Shown here: positions 33,223-44,958 of the stretch, in pieces | Layout: each line of letters opens with the position of its first letter | How positions within the stretch are numbered: position 1 is the first letter of the stretch | Source: Blastomyces gilchristii SLH14081 | Taxonomy: Eukaryota > Ascomycota > Eurotiomycetes > Onygenales > Ajellomycetaceae | Assembly (NCBI RefSeq): GCF_000003855.2 | Contig: NW_003101673.1 | Span: 1,943,695-2,007,694 of the forward strand | Reading direction: 5' to 3' | DNA length: 64,000 nucleotides | Made by a program: the position numbers and the translations under genes | The notes under the pieces: model-generated | What the model saw: the letters and a program-made list of their open reading frames with translations, nothing else | Database searches by the model: none | What the model was told of the DNA's origin: nothing

Positions 33223-34077
33223 TGTTTCGTATGTGTATTCGGAGATATAGATCAATTGCACAATTGCGGGGTGAGGGCAGAGAGCGCAGAGCAGGTGAGA
33301 TTGGAGGGGAGCAAGTGTCCAAGGATGTTTGTTGGGATTTGTGAAAGACAGCGGAGAGTTGAGAGGGAGAGAAAAATACACAGAGCAAGGACCCGCCCGC
33401 CGGAAGACTCGAATGGGTTGAGCTAGTGTTGTCCGAATCAAGTAAAGATGAGGCTATTCGGCGGTCGGACCAAAGGGCGGCTGGCGGCGGGATTGCGCTA
33501 GCGTTGTTTTTGCCGAGGGATTTGTTGCCGAGGACAATAAGAATCTCCTCTACTTCATAAGTTACTACTTAATGCGTATACAGTATACAGCACACCTCAC
33601 AGCCAGACGACGTCAGCCAGCGTGTTTACAGCGCTACTTTACAGCTAATGCCTAGTCTATTCAATCCTGTAACTAACTAACTGATATTATCATACCGTCG
33701 CTTTCGCTGCGTGCTCATCCGGTGTTGTCATTGACTGGCTCTTATAAATCCAAATCGCCGCATTTTCCGGTCAGTATATATACCCAGCTAAACATTCGAA
33801 TTTTTTTTGTCACTTTTTAAAACACCTATTCTCTGTATATTACTTTGTCAAAGGGCTATTTTGTTGTCCCGGTGCGCCCTTTGTGCTCTGGGAAGAAAGA
33901 CTTTTGCAAAAGCTCAATGCGTCTACAGATTAGCTAACCCTATATACTAGTTAGCCAGTTCACCCATACTATATTAATACTATACAAACAAGCGCAACAA
34001 CAAAGGAAGCCCCAGGACACTGTTTCCCCATATTTAAATACGGCGGAGTAGGACAAAAGAACTATTCCACGCCGACA
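33223..34077. promoter_or_regulatory. Shared divergent promoter of mcsA and mclA
   Basis: An 855-bp region between the two start codons. It contains GTATATATACCC (33773-33784), a T8 run and CT-rich leader sequence. Co-regulation by propionate or by a CreA/FacB-type factor is plausible. I did not identify a specific operator. Confidence 0.5.
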
Positions 34078-36237
34078 ATGATTCGCAACGCTGCTCGCCG
34101 CTTGCCTCGACAGCTTCGTCCGCTCTCCCGCCCCTCCACTCTCTCCAGTACTGCGGCTCGCACGTTCGCCTGTGGCTGCCCGCGGATGGCGTCACAACTA
34201 CCTCCAGTCAATCCACCTGTGTCAGTAGCACACCCATCCGACTCATTCCAGCTACTGTCTTCCGCTGAAAAGGCCGGGGCCGCCGAAGATGCGCTGTTTG
34301 AAGAACAAGTAAGAGCCGTGAGGGAGTGGTGGAACACCCCGCGCTTCGAGGGTATCAAGCGCCCATATTCAGCAGAGGCGGTCGTAAGCAAGCGGGGGTC
34401 GCTGCAGCAGACATATCCAAGCTCGATAATGGCAAGAAAATTATTCAATCTGCTGGATGAGAGGGCAAAGGCTGGAAAGCCGGTACATACGCGTGAGTGA
34501 CGCTCTAAGCTTTAAATTTTTTTTTTTTTTTTTGAGGTATCGTTTCCTCTAACAAACATACAGTTGGTGCCATTGATCCCGTCCAGATGACACAGCAAGC
34601 TCCCAACCAAGAAGTGCTATATATTTCAGGGTGGGCGTGTTCATCTCTCCTCACTACGACAAACGAAGTATCCCCGGACTTTGGAGACTACCCCTACAAC
34701 ACCGTCCCGAACCAGGTTCAGAGGCTCTTCAAGGCCCAGCAAATGCACGACCGCAAAGAATGGGATGCAAGAAGGAAACTTTCTGCGGACCAGCGCAAGT
34801 CGACGCCCTACACTGATTTCATGCGGCCCATAATCGCTGATGGCGATACGGGGTAAGTTGTAAGCCCCCTTTGAGAACCCAGAGAGTATTGTAACACTCA
34901 CCAAAATAGACATGGAGGTCTTACAGCAGTATTGAAACTGGCCAAACTCTTTGCCGAAAACGGAGCCGCTGCTGTCCACTTCGAGGACCAGCTTCATGGA
35001 GGCAAAAAATGCGGCCATCTTGCCGGCAAAGTGCTCGTCCCCATTGCCGAACACATCAACAGGCTCGTCGCAGCAAGATTGCAGTGGGATATTATGGGGA
35101 CTGAAAATCTGCTCATCGCCAGAACGGACTCGGAGAGCGGAAAACTTCTAAGCAGCACCATTGATGTCCGGGACCACGAGTTCATCCTAGGTGTTACCGA
35201 AGGCTCCAAACCGCTCGCCGAAACCCTGCAGAGAATGGAGCTGGACGGGGCCTCTGGCCCTGAAATCGACCAGTTCGAATCACAATGGGTTAAAAACCAT
35301 AAACTTGTGACGTTCGATGAAGGTAATCACGAATTATTCATACTTAATTTTCCCCCTTTTAGCTGCTGTTCATGATCAAGACGCTAACACCCTGATACAG
35401 CTGTGGAACAACATCTTAAATCCGAGGGAGCCGCTCAATCATCCATCGATGACTACAAAAAACAAGTAACCGCAAACCGGGACATGTCGATTAATGAACG
35501 ACGGGAGCTTGCACACAAGTACACCAAATCACCTGTGTTCTGGTCCTGGGACATTCCCAGGACTCGTGAGGGCTACTATCATTACCGTGCCGGTAATGCC
35601 GCGGCAACCAAGCGTGCGATCAACTTCGCGCCCTACGCTGACTTGCTCTGGGTTGAAACTGGCGACCCAAGTGTCGAGAAGGCGGCGTCGTTTGCCGGAG
35701 AGATCCGAGCAAAACACCCTGGCAAGAAGCTGGTATATAACCTCAGCCCTTCGTTTAACTGGATGGGTCAGGGTTTCACCGAAGCCAGCCTCAAGTCGTT
35801 TATCTGGGACATCGCTCAGCATGGGTGAGTTTTCACACTTTCAGCCCTTATATGGAAATAGGTGTTTGAGCTATGCGATTAACTTTGTTTAACTTCCGCG
35901 TCTAGCTTCGTCCTCCAACTTATCTCACTCGCTGGTCTCCACTCTAACGCTACCATGACAACTGAGCTTTCGCGGAAATTCAAGGACGAGGGCATGCTGG
36001 CTTATGTCAACCTCATCCAGCGACGGGAGAAGGAAATGGGAGTTGATGTACTTACGCACCAGAAATGGAGCGGCGCCCCATATATGGACGGCATTGTCGG
36101 CTCCATTCTCAGTGGCAGCAGCTCCAACAAGAGTATGGGCGAAGGCAACACGGAAGATTGTATGTTGGATCCATCCCCCCGCATTCCACAAAATTAAGAG
36201 ATCCCGCGCACTAATGAATTCATCTACAGCTTTCTAA
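34078..36237 (+). CDS. mclA: 2-methylisocitrate lyase, mitochondrial (isocitrate lyase family)
   Basis: Cleaves 2-methylisocitrate to pyruvate and succinate, the last step of the methylcitrate cycle. Six exons (34078-34492, 34564-34852, 34910-35322, 35401-35824, 35906-36159 and 36230-36237) join in frame to 600 residues. The final exon is only 8 nt and supplies SF and the stop. The N-terminus (MIRNAARRLPRQLRPLSRPS) is a strong mitochondrial presequence, unlike glyoxysomal isocitrate lyase, and there is no peroxisomal C-terminal tripeptide (ending GNTEDSF). The catalytic signature KKCGHLAGKVLVP is intact. Supporting motifs are IIADGDTGHGG, FEDQLHGGKKCGH, LIARTDSES and NLSPSFNWMGQGF. Isocitrate lyase is the alternative, made less likely by the presequence and neighbour. 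Confidence 0.88.
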
Positions 36238-37091
36238 TTTACCTAGAAAATCCCACACTTTATTGCTACGGGATCTCAATGAATGGTTGGATTTGATTTT
36301 TAATAGAAACATAGCCATTGCGGATGAGCCTCCGATGGGCACTGCTTGACCAGCCACCGCAGGTATAGTACATTACATACGTCAGACTCTCAGCCATCGC
36401 TGTGAACCATGTTGCAAATAGCTCTGCTGCCCAAGCAGTTCTACCATCCATCGTATCTGAGGCTAAACGCACCAGTGATCCCATTCAAAAGGGATCATAT
36501 TCAATGCCTAGGAATCGCGTTGAGTAGATGCAGGACTTTCCAATACATACATAGACTGATAGCTACGGAACAACCGAAGACCACCTATATTATATTATAT
36601 GTATATATATATATATATATATTTATAAATGACCTTATCATTGATCTTCCAAAATATCAGGATCTTCCTCCAATTAAATCCCCCCAATTCCGTCTGGTGC
36701 GCTGACTAAGCTGAAACTTTCGCCGCCACGGAAAATAAAAAAATAATCTCAGCCGCCGAACTTTTTATCGCTACCAGCCAGGCTCATAAACCCAACATAG
36801 ATAGCCTTTTTCCAGGCTTCGATTTTTCATTCTTTTTTTTTTACTGCTTTTTACCTTCTCGTTTCTCTGTTCATAGCGCGATTCTATAGAGCGCTTTTCT
36901 TGAAGATATCGTCTTTTGTTCCCTTGTTTCTTTCTTGTTAGGCTCGTCTCAAGTTTTGCGATCGCACAATCTCCACTCTACAACTACATATATATCTATA
37001 TACCACTACGCATTTATCGATTCCTACCTCTTCCCTATTGTTTTTATTTGTCTCTATTTCTTTTTGCCCCTTTACCCTTTCTCGCTAAAGT
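36238..37091. promoter_or_regulatory. EF-3 upstream region
   Basis: An (AT)n run lies at about 36599-36622. The EF-3 proximal 280 bp (36810-37090) is strongly T/C-rich, as is usual for promoters and leaders of highly expressed fungal genes. No gene seen. Confidence 0.5.
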
Positions 37092-37127
37092 ATGCCACAC
37101 CCTGTTTCACCATCAGAATCGTCGACC

Positions 37128-40100
37128 ATGTCCTCCGCGCCCATCATGATCCCGAAGGTCCCGTCCTCTGTACCCCCCACCGAGGAGGAGGTTGCCTCGT
37201 TGATGAACACCATATTCAACGCAGATAAATCGCAAGAGTCTTTAGACGCTTCCTATGGCTTGGCGAACCTCCTCATTCAATCCGTCGGATTTCGCGGGCT
37301 ACACGGCTATAATTTGTTGAGGGATATAAAAAAAGCGGCGGTAGATAAGAAAAGCGGGGCAAAGCGAGAAAGTGCAATGCTGATATTGGGCGCTCTGTTC
37401 GAGAGGTTTCCTCGAGAACAACCGCTCAGCGAGGTTGTCTTCTTACTTGAGCATGGAGGGTTGCTTTCCCTGGCCTTGGATGCGCTGGCTGATAAGGGTG
37501 CCGTGGTGCGGGAAGCGGCTAAGTATGCCGTGGATGCGCTGTTTGCTTGCCTGAAGGTCGAGTCGTTGGTCGCTGCGCTTGTTCCGGCACTATTGGCGTA
37601 TCTCAACAAGTCAACTGCGAAATGGCAAGGCGCTGTGGAGGCTTATCGTCTGCTGGAAAAAGTGGCTGAGAAGACTCAGGCGGGCTCAGACACCAAGGAG
37701 GAGAGTTTGCAAAAGGATCTCCTCCGCGAATCCGTGGGCAAATGTTTAAAGGATCTGATCCCTGTCGTCGAGTCCGGCATGCACGATATGAAGAACGAGG
37801 TTTCAAAACAGGCGGTTAAAACAATGACTGCTTTGACGACGGTCCTCTCCAATGACGATGTGGCTCCCAGAATCCCGCTGCTGATTAAAGCGATGGAAAA
37901 CCCCGACGCACAAACTTTACAAAAGACCATCCTTGCCTTGTCCCAGACTACCTTCGTCGCGATAGTTACCTCCCCTGTACTTGCGCTCCTCACCCCTCTT
38001 CTTGAACGATCCCTAAACACACCCACAACCCCACAGGAAGTCCTTCGCCAGACAGTCGTTGTCGTCGAGAATCTCACAAAGCTCGTCCACGACCCTAATG
38101 AAGCGAGGACATTCTTGCCGAAGTTGAAACCAGGTGTACAAGGGGTGAAAGACAGGGCTTCGTTGCCTGAAGTTCGGGAGCTAGCAACACGCGCTCTGAA
38201 CGTCATCCAGCACGCTATGGGCGATGGCAGCACGAACTTAGCCAACGGGGCGGTGACCCAAGTAACAGCAGATGAAGTTCTAAAGGTATTGGAGCAACAG
38301 GTGAAGCTCCATGGCGGAATTGTGCGTAAGGAAGATGAACCATTCTGGGCCATCTCGAAGACGTATATCTCTGAAATGGTTCGCGACGACGTGAATTCAC
38401 GTCTTCTCGACCGCGTCCCACTATGCATCGCACCTTATCTTAGTCAACTAGTCAAGGAGGGACAAGAGGCTGCCATCGCTTCCGCAGTTCACGCCCATTT
38501 CGTGGAGGAAGATAAGCGGAAATATGGAGTACCTGTGCAAGAAGACACGGGTGAAGTTGAGATCGTCAATGCGGATTTCTCTCTTGCGTATGGCGGCATG
38601 CTTCTGCTCTCCCACACAAACCTTAGGCTCCTCAAGGGCCATCGATACGGGCTCTGCGGGCGCAACGGAGCCGGAAAATCCACCCTCATGCGCAGTATTG
38701 CGGAGGGAAAGCTGGAAGGATTCCCTCCCAAGGATGTTTTGAAGACATGCTTCGTGGAGCACAACCAAGGTGAAGATGCGGATTTGAGCATCTTGGAATT
38801 CGTTGCCAAAGATCCAGAACTAGCTGCAAGCGGCAAAGAGCGAATTTCCGAGGTCTTGAGCGAGGTCGGATTCACTGCTGGCCCTGGTGGACGGCAGGAA
38901 CAGAAAGTTGGCTCCCTGTCCGGTGGATGGAAGATGAAGTTGGCTCTGGCGCGAGCTATGCTCATGGGAGCTGATGTTCTCCTCCTCGACGAACCGACCA
39001 ATCATTTGGACGTAGCGAATGTGAAATGGCTGCAGGAATACCTGAAGCAACACACCGAGATCACCAGTTTGATCGTCAGTCACGACTCTGGTTTCTTGGA
39101 CGAAGTCTGTACCGATATCTACCACTATGAAGGAAAGAAACTGGTCTGCTACAAGGGTAACCTTGCTGATTTTGTCAAAGTCAAGCCGGAGGCGAAGAGC
39201 TACTATACCCTTAGCTCGTCGAATGTTCAGTTCAAGTTCCCCCCTCCAGGTATCTTGACAGGTGTCAAATCGCAAACCCGTGCCATCCTTCGCATGAGTA
39301 ACGTGACTTACACTTATCCTGGAAATACAAAGCCCTCTCTAGTAGATGCAAGCTGTTCCCTGACCCTCTCGTCTCGCACAGCCATTATTGGCGGTAACGG
39401 CGCGGGGAAGTCAACTTTCATCAAGCTGTTGACTGGAGAGCTTATTCCCCAATCCGGCAAGGTTGAGAAGCATCCCAATCTTCGAATCGGGTACATCAAG
39501 CAGCACGCCCTTGAACATGTGGAGATGCACATGGAGAAGACACCCAACCAATATCTGCAGTGGAGATATCAGAATGGCGACGATCGGGAGGTGTTGATGA
39601 AGCAAACCAGAGTTTTGACCGAGGAGGATCGTATCCAAATGGAGAAAACAATCGATATTGGCGATGGGAGGGGACCCCGGCGTATTGAGGCCTTGATTGG
39701 TCGGCAAAAGTTGAAGAAAACGTTCCAATATGAAGTGTAAGCCGTGTCCCCCTTCAATCTCTCTCCTTGGACTCCCATTTTTTCCCCCGTTCTCTCTAAC
39801 ACTCAAATCAGTAAATGGGTTGGCATGCTTCCCAAATTCAACTCCTTCATCTCCCGCGAAACTCTTCTAAAGGAAGGCTTCCAAAAACTCGTCCAAGAAT
39901 ACGACGACCACGAAGCCTCCCGCGAGGGCCTAGGCTACCGCGTCCTGGAACCAAAAGTAATCTCCAAACACTTCGAAGACGTCGGCCTCGACCCGGAAAT
40001 CGCAAACCACAACCAAATCTCCGGCCTCTCGGGCGGCCAGAAGGTCAAAGTCGTCCTCGCCGGCGCCATGTGGAATAACCCGCACCTCCTTGTCCTGGAC

Positions 40101-40529
40101 GAACCCACCAACTTCCTCGACCGCGACTCGCTAGGCGGCCTCGCCGTCGCCATCCGCGACTACAAGGGTGGCGTGGTGATGATTTCCCACAACGAGGAAT
40201 TCGTCGGTGCACTGTGCCCCGAGCAATGGCATGTCGAGGACGGGCGGATGACGCACAAGGGCCATGTGTCGCTCTCCCTCGACCGGTTTGAGGACAGCTC
40301 GCGCGGACCCAGCACCGTGGCTAGCAGTGTCGTTTCGAGCGCGGCAGCGTCCGCAGCAGCGTCTGCTGCTAATTCTGGTGCTGAGGATGCGGGCGGCGAG
40401 TTGAAGTTCAAAGCGAAGAAAAAGAAGAAGTTGACTCGTGCGCAGATGAAGGATCGTGAGGTGCGGAGGCGTTTAAGGCATATTGAATGGTATGTTGGCA
40501 ACTTTTTTCTTTCTCCCGTTTCCTTTTTT

Positions 40530-40564
<35 letters not shown>

Positions 40565-40679
40565 CGCTTTCCTCTTGATCATTGAGTAAATGGACGTGTG
40601 CTAACAGCAACCCTCCTCTTCCAGGCTCAACTCACCCAAGGGCACACCTCACCCCCCAGACACTGATGATGAAGCATAA
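37128..40679 (+). CDS. TEF3: Translation elongation factor 3 (EF-3)
   Basis: A fungal ribosomal ATPase that promotes E-site tRNA release. Exons 37128-39736, 39812-40489 and 40625-40679 give 1113 residues. N-terminal HEAT repeats run to about residue 320. ABC1 has GRNGAGKST (about 510), LSGGWKMKLALA and LLLDEPTNHLD (about 616). ABC2 has GGNGAGKST (about 754) with a chromodomain-like insert, then LSGGQKVKVVLA (about 939) and LLVLDEPTNFLD (about 963). A Lys-rich C-terminus (KFKAKKKKKLTRAQ) is the usual ribosome-binding tail. An in-frame ATG at 37092 would add 12 residues. I prefer MSSAPIMIPKV because EF-3 usually starts close to this motif. Confidence 0.95.
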
Positions 40680-43600
40680 TGGTTCCTCTATTGGGGAAAA
40701 TAATGATGTGAACAAAAGTCTTTCTTTTTTTTCTTTTTTTTTTTCCCTCTCTTTTGGGCTTGGACTTTCTTGTTTGCTGGTTGGGACCTCACATATATTC
40801 GATGGATTTCTTACATAGATTCTTTTCATCTTCCTCCATGTCTTTCTTTCTTTCCTTCTTTCCTTCTTCTTTCTTCTTTCTTCTTTCTTCTTTCGTCGCT
40901 TCCTTATTTTCCGTTTCACGATGTTCAGTTTTGCTTCATCTTTTATTTATTCCCCCCCACCTTTCCCTCTTGTGCTGAAACTGCGGAGCACCGACGGTAA
41001 TTTTTAACGGCATGTATATACATAGACGTATATAGACTCTCTCCGCGTGGCATTGTCTTATTTCATCCATTCATTCCCTTCGGAGAAAAGATACTAGACG
41101 GACCGGTTCTGGCGTTTTTTTCCCCTTGCTTTTTTTTTTCTTTCTTTTTTTTTTTTCTTTCTTTTTTATATTTCCTTTTTCATAGTTTCAGTTAGCGCAT
41201 GTTAACAATGTGTTGATTTGAATTGATAGAGAGATAGACATTGTTTGTTACCTATTCCTTCTAGTGTTAGTTAATAATAAGTATTTGTTTGTTAAATAAC
41301 TGGCCATAATATCTTCAACTCGGTGTTTAACTTGTCTGGTAACGTATGAATTAAGAAAACATTGTGCCCGAACTTGAGCTTTAACATATATATATATATA
41401 TATATATATAATTATTTACTTGCTCTCAAATCCTTATCGACAAGAAGTTACAATACAAACCACCAACCAAATTTTTTCTCAAGCGTTGCTAAGTAAAAGA
41501 GAGAAAGATAATACATCCCGACTGAGGAGTGCTCCACAACCCCTGTAGCTCATTATCATTAAAACTCGATAACTACATTGTTATGTCACATATACCTGGC
41601 TATTCCCAACCGCATATTTCACACCTGTAAACCCCCTAACCACCCGTACCCTAATCCCATTCAATAATAATCCAACCTCTACAGAGTACCCTAACCCTTA
41701 ATCTACTTGTAAAGTACCGTCCGTACCTGCGTCCTTATGTAGTGCGAATGTTGCTTTAGATGGGCTGAGGACCTGATCATGATCATGGCTTTCCAACAGG
41801 TAATATGTCCAGGAAGTAAGTAGGCTTCAGATGTGGAACCAATCTTGTTGTTCTGTTCAACTTTTTTGAGAGTGTCTGTCTGTCGACTCTGTCCTCGTCA
41901 ACATTCCTTCTTCTCCAATCAGTGCTTTTGTATAGTTAACAAGCTTGACTATAACTTTTGAGTAGGAGTTGACAGGCCGTGTTCATCAGCCAAATACTAC
42001 TACTATCTATCTAACCCCTATAAACTAAACTAAATCCAGATCAACACACGGAGAATAATACTAATGATCTCATACATAATATCTATTATGCAGTATTATT
42101 ATTCTATTCCACAAACTCCTGCTTCTTCAAACCAAGTTAAATAATAATACACATGAACAGAGCAAATAAGAAGTACCTCTGTCTGTGCATTGACTTTCTA
42201 ACAAATGATGATCAGAAGAGAGGAGGAGGGATTATTGGCCGCCACTGACGCCTCAACCGGGGGCCGTCTTCAGTGACATCAGGTTTTGTTGGATAAACCA
42301 GATAAAGTTGAGGCTTCTGAACGATAAAACCTAAAAACCGAAAAGATAAAAAAAAAACTATTCTGGTTTCACTGCTGAGCCCCTTGAGAATCAAACAATA
42401 AAAGTGGATCTGTATAACAATCAAGTCCTGGAAACTACTTTTACTTACCCAAATTTGTACGCGGGAAAGGAAAAGAATTACAATTGCTGCTGCAATAATA
42501 GAGAAATAATGATTAATAGCCCATTCAGAGCTGAATAATACGAATTTATTAAGAGTTATTATAGAAATAGTTTGAGAATGATTAGTTATTTATTTATTTA
42601 TTTATTTTTTAAATTTAAATTTCCCTTGAGACGCGGGACCCGAACAGAAAAGCATTTCTGTTTCCATGTTGGGATTTGCAAGAATGAAATTCTCCACTCA
42701 GTGGAAATGAGCCACTCACTGCCTGGCTAGTTGCCAAGATAGAGAGAGTCATATTATAGTCGAGAGATGCAGAGCTCTCTAACTTCTAATATAAGTGGTC
42801 AACTAATAAAGTGGGAGATGTATGAGACACGTATAGCCCATTTCAATCTCCTGAATTAAGCTCATTCCAAAGGTCAGGTTTTTTCATATGGGTCTTGTGC
42901 AAGCCTCTAGCCAGAATAAGTAATTGTCTACTCTGTAGTTACTCCGTATACAGTCCGCCGCTGAGAAGAAATGGTTCGCTAACATTTAGGGCCCAAGCCG
43001 GCATCAGTGGCGTAGTTCGTTAGTTGAACTAACTAGTTAGTAATATCGTTACTAATAACTTAACGTTAACTAACTAACTATCATAGTAACTTATTAATAT
43101 GCGAGTGTGTACTTAGTAACTAACTTAGTAGTAACTTAACTAGTAACTAACTAACTAACTAGATCTGTGTGTGGCTCAGGGCAGCCGAGGCAGAAAAAAG
43201 ACAAAAAAGAAAGAAAGAGCCGCTTGTGACGTCAACAAAACAAAACCTGAAATCCTCCTTTTCCAGCCACGCCCGCCATGAACTCTTGAGGCGTGCAGAT
43301 GGCAGATAACTATGACATGCGACATGTCTACGCTGTACAGTGTAGGGATTCTTGCTGACAGGGTCAAAAGAATATCCGCGGATGACCACTTGCGCGTGCA
43401 ACTGGAAGATTGATGAGAGATGTAACACCCCGCATCAGCACGCTGCACCACCCCACCACACAACACGCTGCAAAAAGAAAAGAAACCAACACCAACAACA
43501 ACAACAACAACAACAGGCAATAAAACCCGAAGAAGACCGACCGGGAAGGGCAGAAAAAATAGCCGACAAAGCCGTCTCTGTCTGGCCTACACGACCTGTT

Positions 43601-44958
43601 CGTTCGGGCAAATCCTTCGGCGAGCGGATCCAATTCCTAGCTCTTGCAAGGCTCCGTCAGCGGGGGGATGTTTCTCACGTTTTTCAGAGAGCTCCGCTGG
43701 ACTTGTTCTCAACCCTCGACTTCCTTGCTGTATCGATGGCCAATAATGGCCGAGTTTGCCTCAGCACTAGGGTCTTGGTACATGTATACATGTATACACA
43801 TCACGTCACTTGCAAGTTGCGGGACATGTGGGAATACCAAAGAGGGTCGCCTTTGAAAAAGGGTTTAAGGTTGCCGCCAAGTTAAACTTTCAACCTTTTT
43901 TTTTTCTTCTGTTTTCCCGCCGATTCCCCTCTACCAGTGTCGTCTCTGGAGAAGGCAAGAAAACTTTACACCAAAAGAGCCACATGCAAAATCAATTGCT
44001 GCGCTTGTTCCCTGATGAAAGCCAAAATTGGCCATCGGACACTAAGACCTGTTTAAAACCCCCGAGCTCCGCTATTTTACCTTTTCTTTTCTTGCACTCA
44101 CTCGCAGTATCGCAGCCCATCGCACAAAAAGCTGAAGCAGCATAACAGATAAATGCGATCTCCATTAATCCCGGTATCTCCTGATGTTTGGATATTCCCC
44201 ACCACCCATTATTCAACAGATTAGCGGTTGATTTTCGCCGTTATCATATTTTTTTTTTAATTCCTATTTTGTTGTTGTTACCTTATCTTCCTCCACCCTA
44301 CCTACTTCCCGACTTCAAAAAAAAAATAAAAAAATACCACCCCCTCTCGATCAGTCTATACCTCCCATCTATCCGTATAGCTGTACTGTGCTTTGCTTAA
44401 GGATTGGCAGTGTGTGGTGCAAAAAGACGCCCCTTACGAAGCTGTTGATATCCCGTGCTTTCGCATTAAGCCACACATCTGGTTCAACCCTCATTGTTGT
44501 TGTACAGCCACTTCAGAAACAATCGAGAAATAGTTTCTTCCTTCGTAGTAAGGAAAGTCAGAATCTCCAAAGAAACGAAAAAAAACACAAGTGGTGACAT
44601 GGAATCATCTTGTTCTCTCATCTGAATTGAAGTGACTTCTGTGACGCCCGGAAGCGACCAAAACACAAAGCACTCGATATCCCACACTGCCCAATGCGCT
44701 ACACCCTTCCCAAGGTATATTGACTGCAGAAGCCAAAAAAAAAAAAAAAAAAATAAAAAATAAAAAAAAAAGGATCCCTTCCATCGTTCGAACCGGAACT
44801 CGAGCCCAATGCAACAATAGTGGCCTTGTTAACGTATCGTACCCTCCCAAGCGACTGTATCTACCTACCCAAACCAAAAACAAAACCTCTGTGAATCCCG
44901 TATAACAGAAAACAGAACCAACGAAAAAAAAAAAGATAGCAATAAATAATCAGCAACC
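40680..44958. other. 4.3-kb intergenic region
   Basis: CT/T-rich 3' flank of EF-3 to about 41180. An AT repeat lies at 41390-41411. AT-rich sequence runs to about 43000, then a GTTA/TAAC-rich repeat (43019-43162). A CAA tract lies at about 43490-43515. The permease leader is A-rich (44736-44770). A 177-codon frame at 43352-43885 includes the poly-Gln tract but has no other coding feature and is not called. Confidence 0.5.
43019..43162. repeat. Degenerate GTTA/TAAC repeat, self-complementary
   Basis: Dense interspersed AGTTAGT, AACTAACT and TTAGTAAC words on the same strand. Because units of both orientations alternate, the segment can fold on itself. No coding potential. Confidence 0.8.

Noticed and set aside
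41625..41705. CCCTAA-like words resembling interstitial telomere repeats
   Set aside because: Only a few scattered imperfect copies, not in tandem.
43352..43885. 177-codon frame with a poly-Gln tract
   Set aside because: The Gln run is a CAA microsatellite and the rest is unlike any family. More likely permease upstream sequence.
44780..44860. Possible tRNA with a GGTTCGAAC word
   Set aside because: The T arm and acceptor do not pair, and no convincing D or anticodon arm could be drawn.
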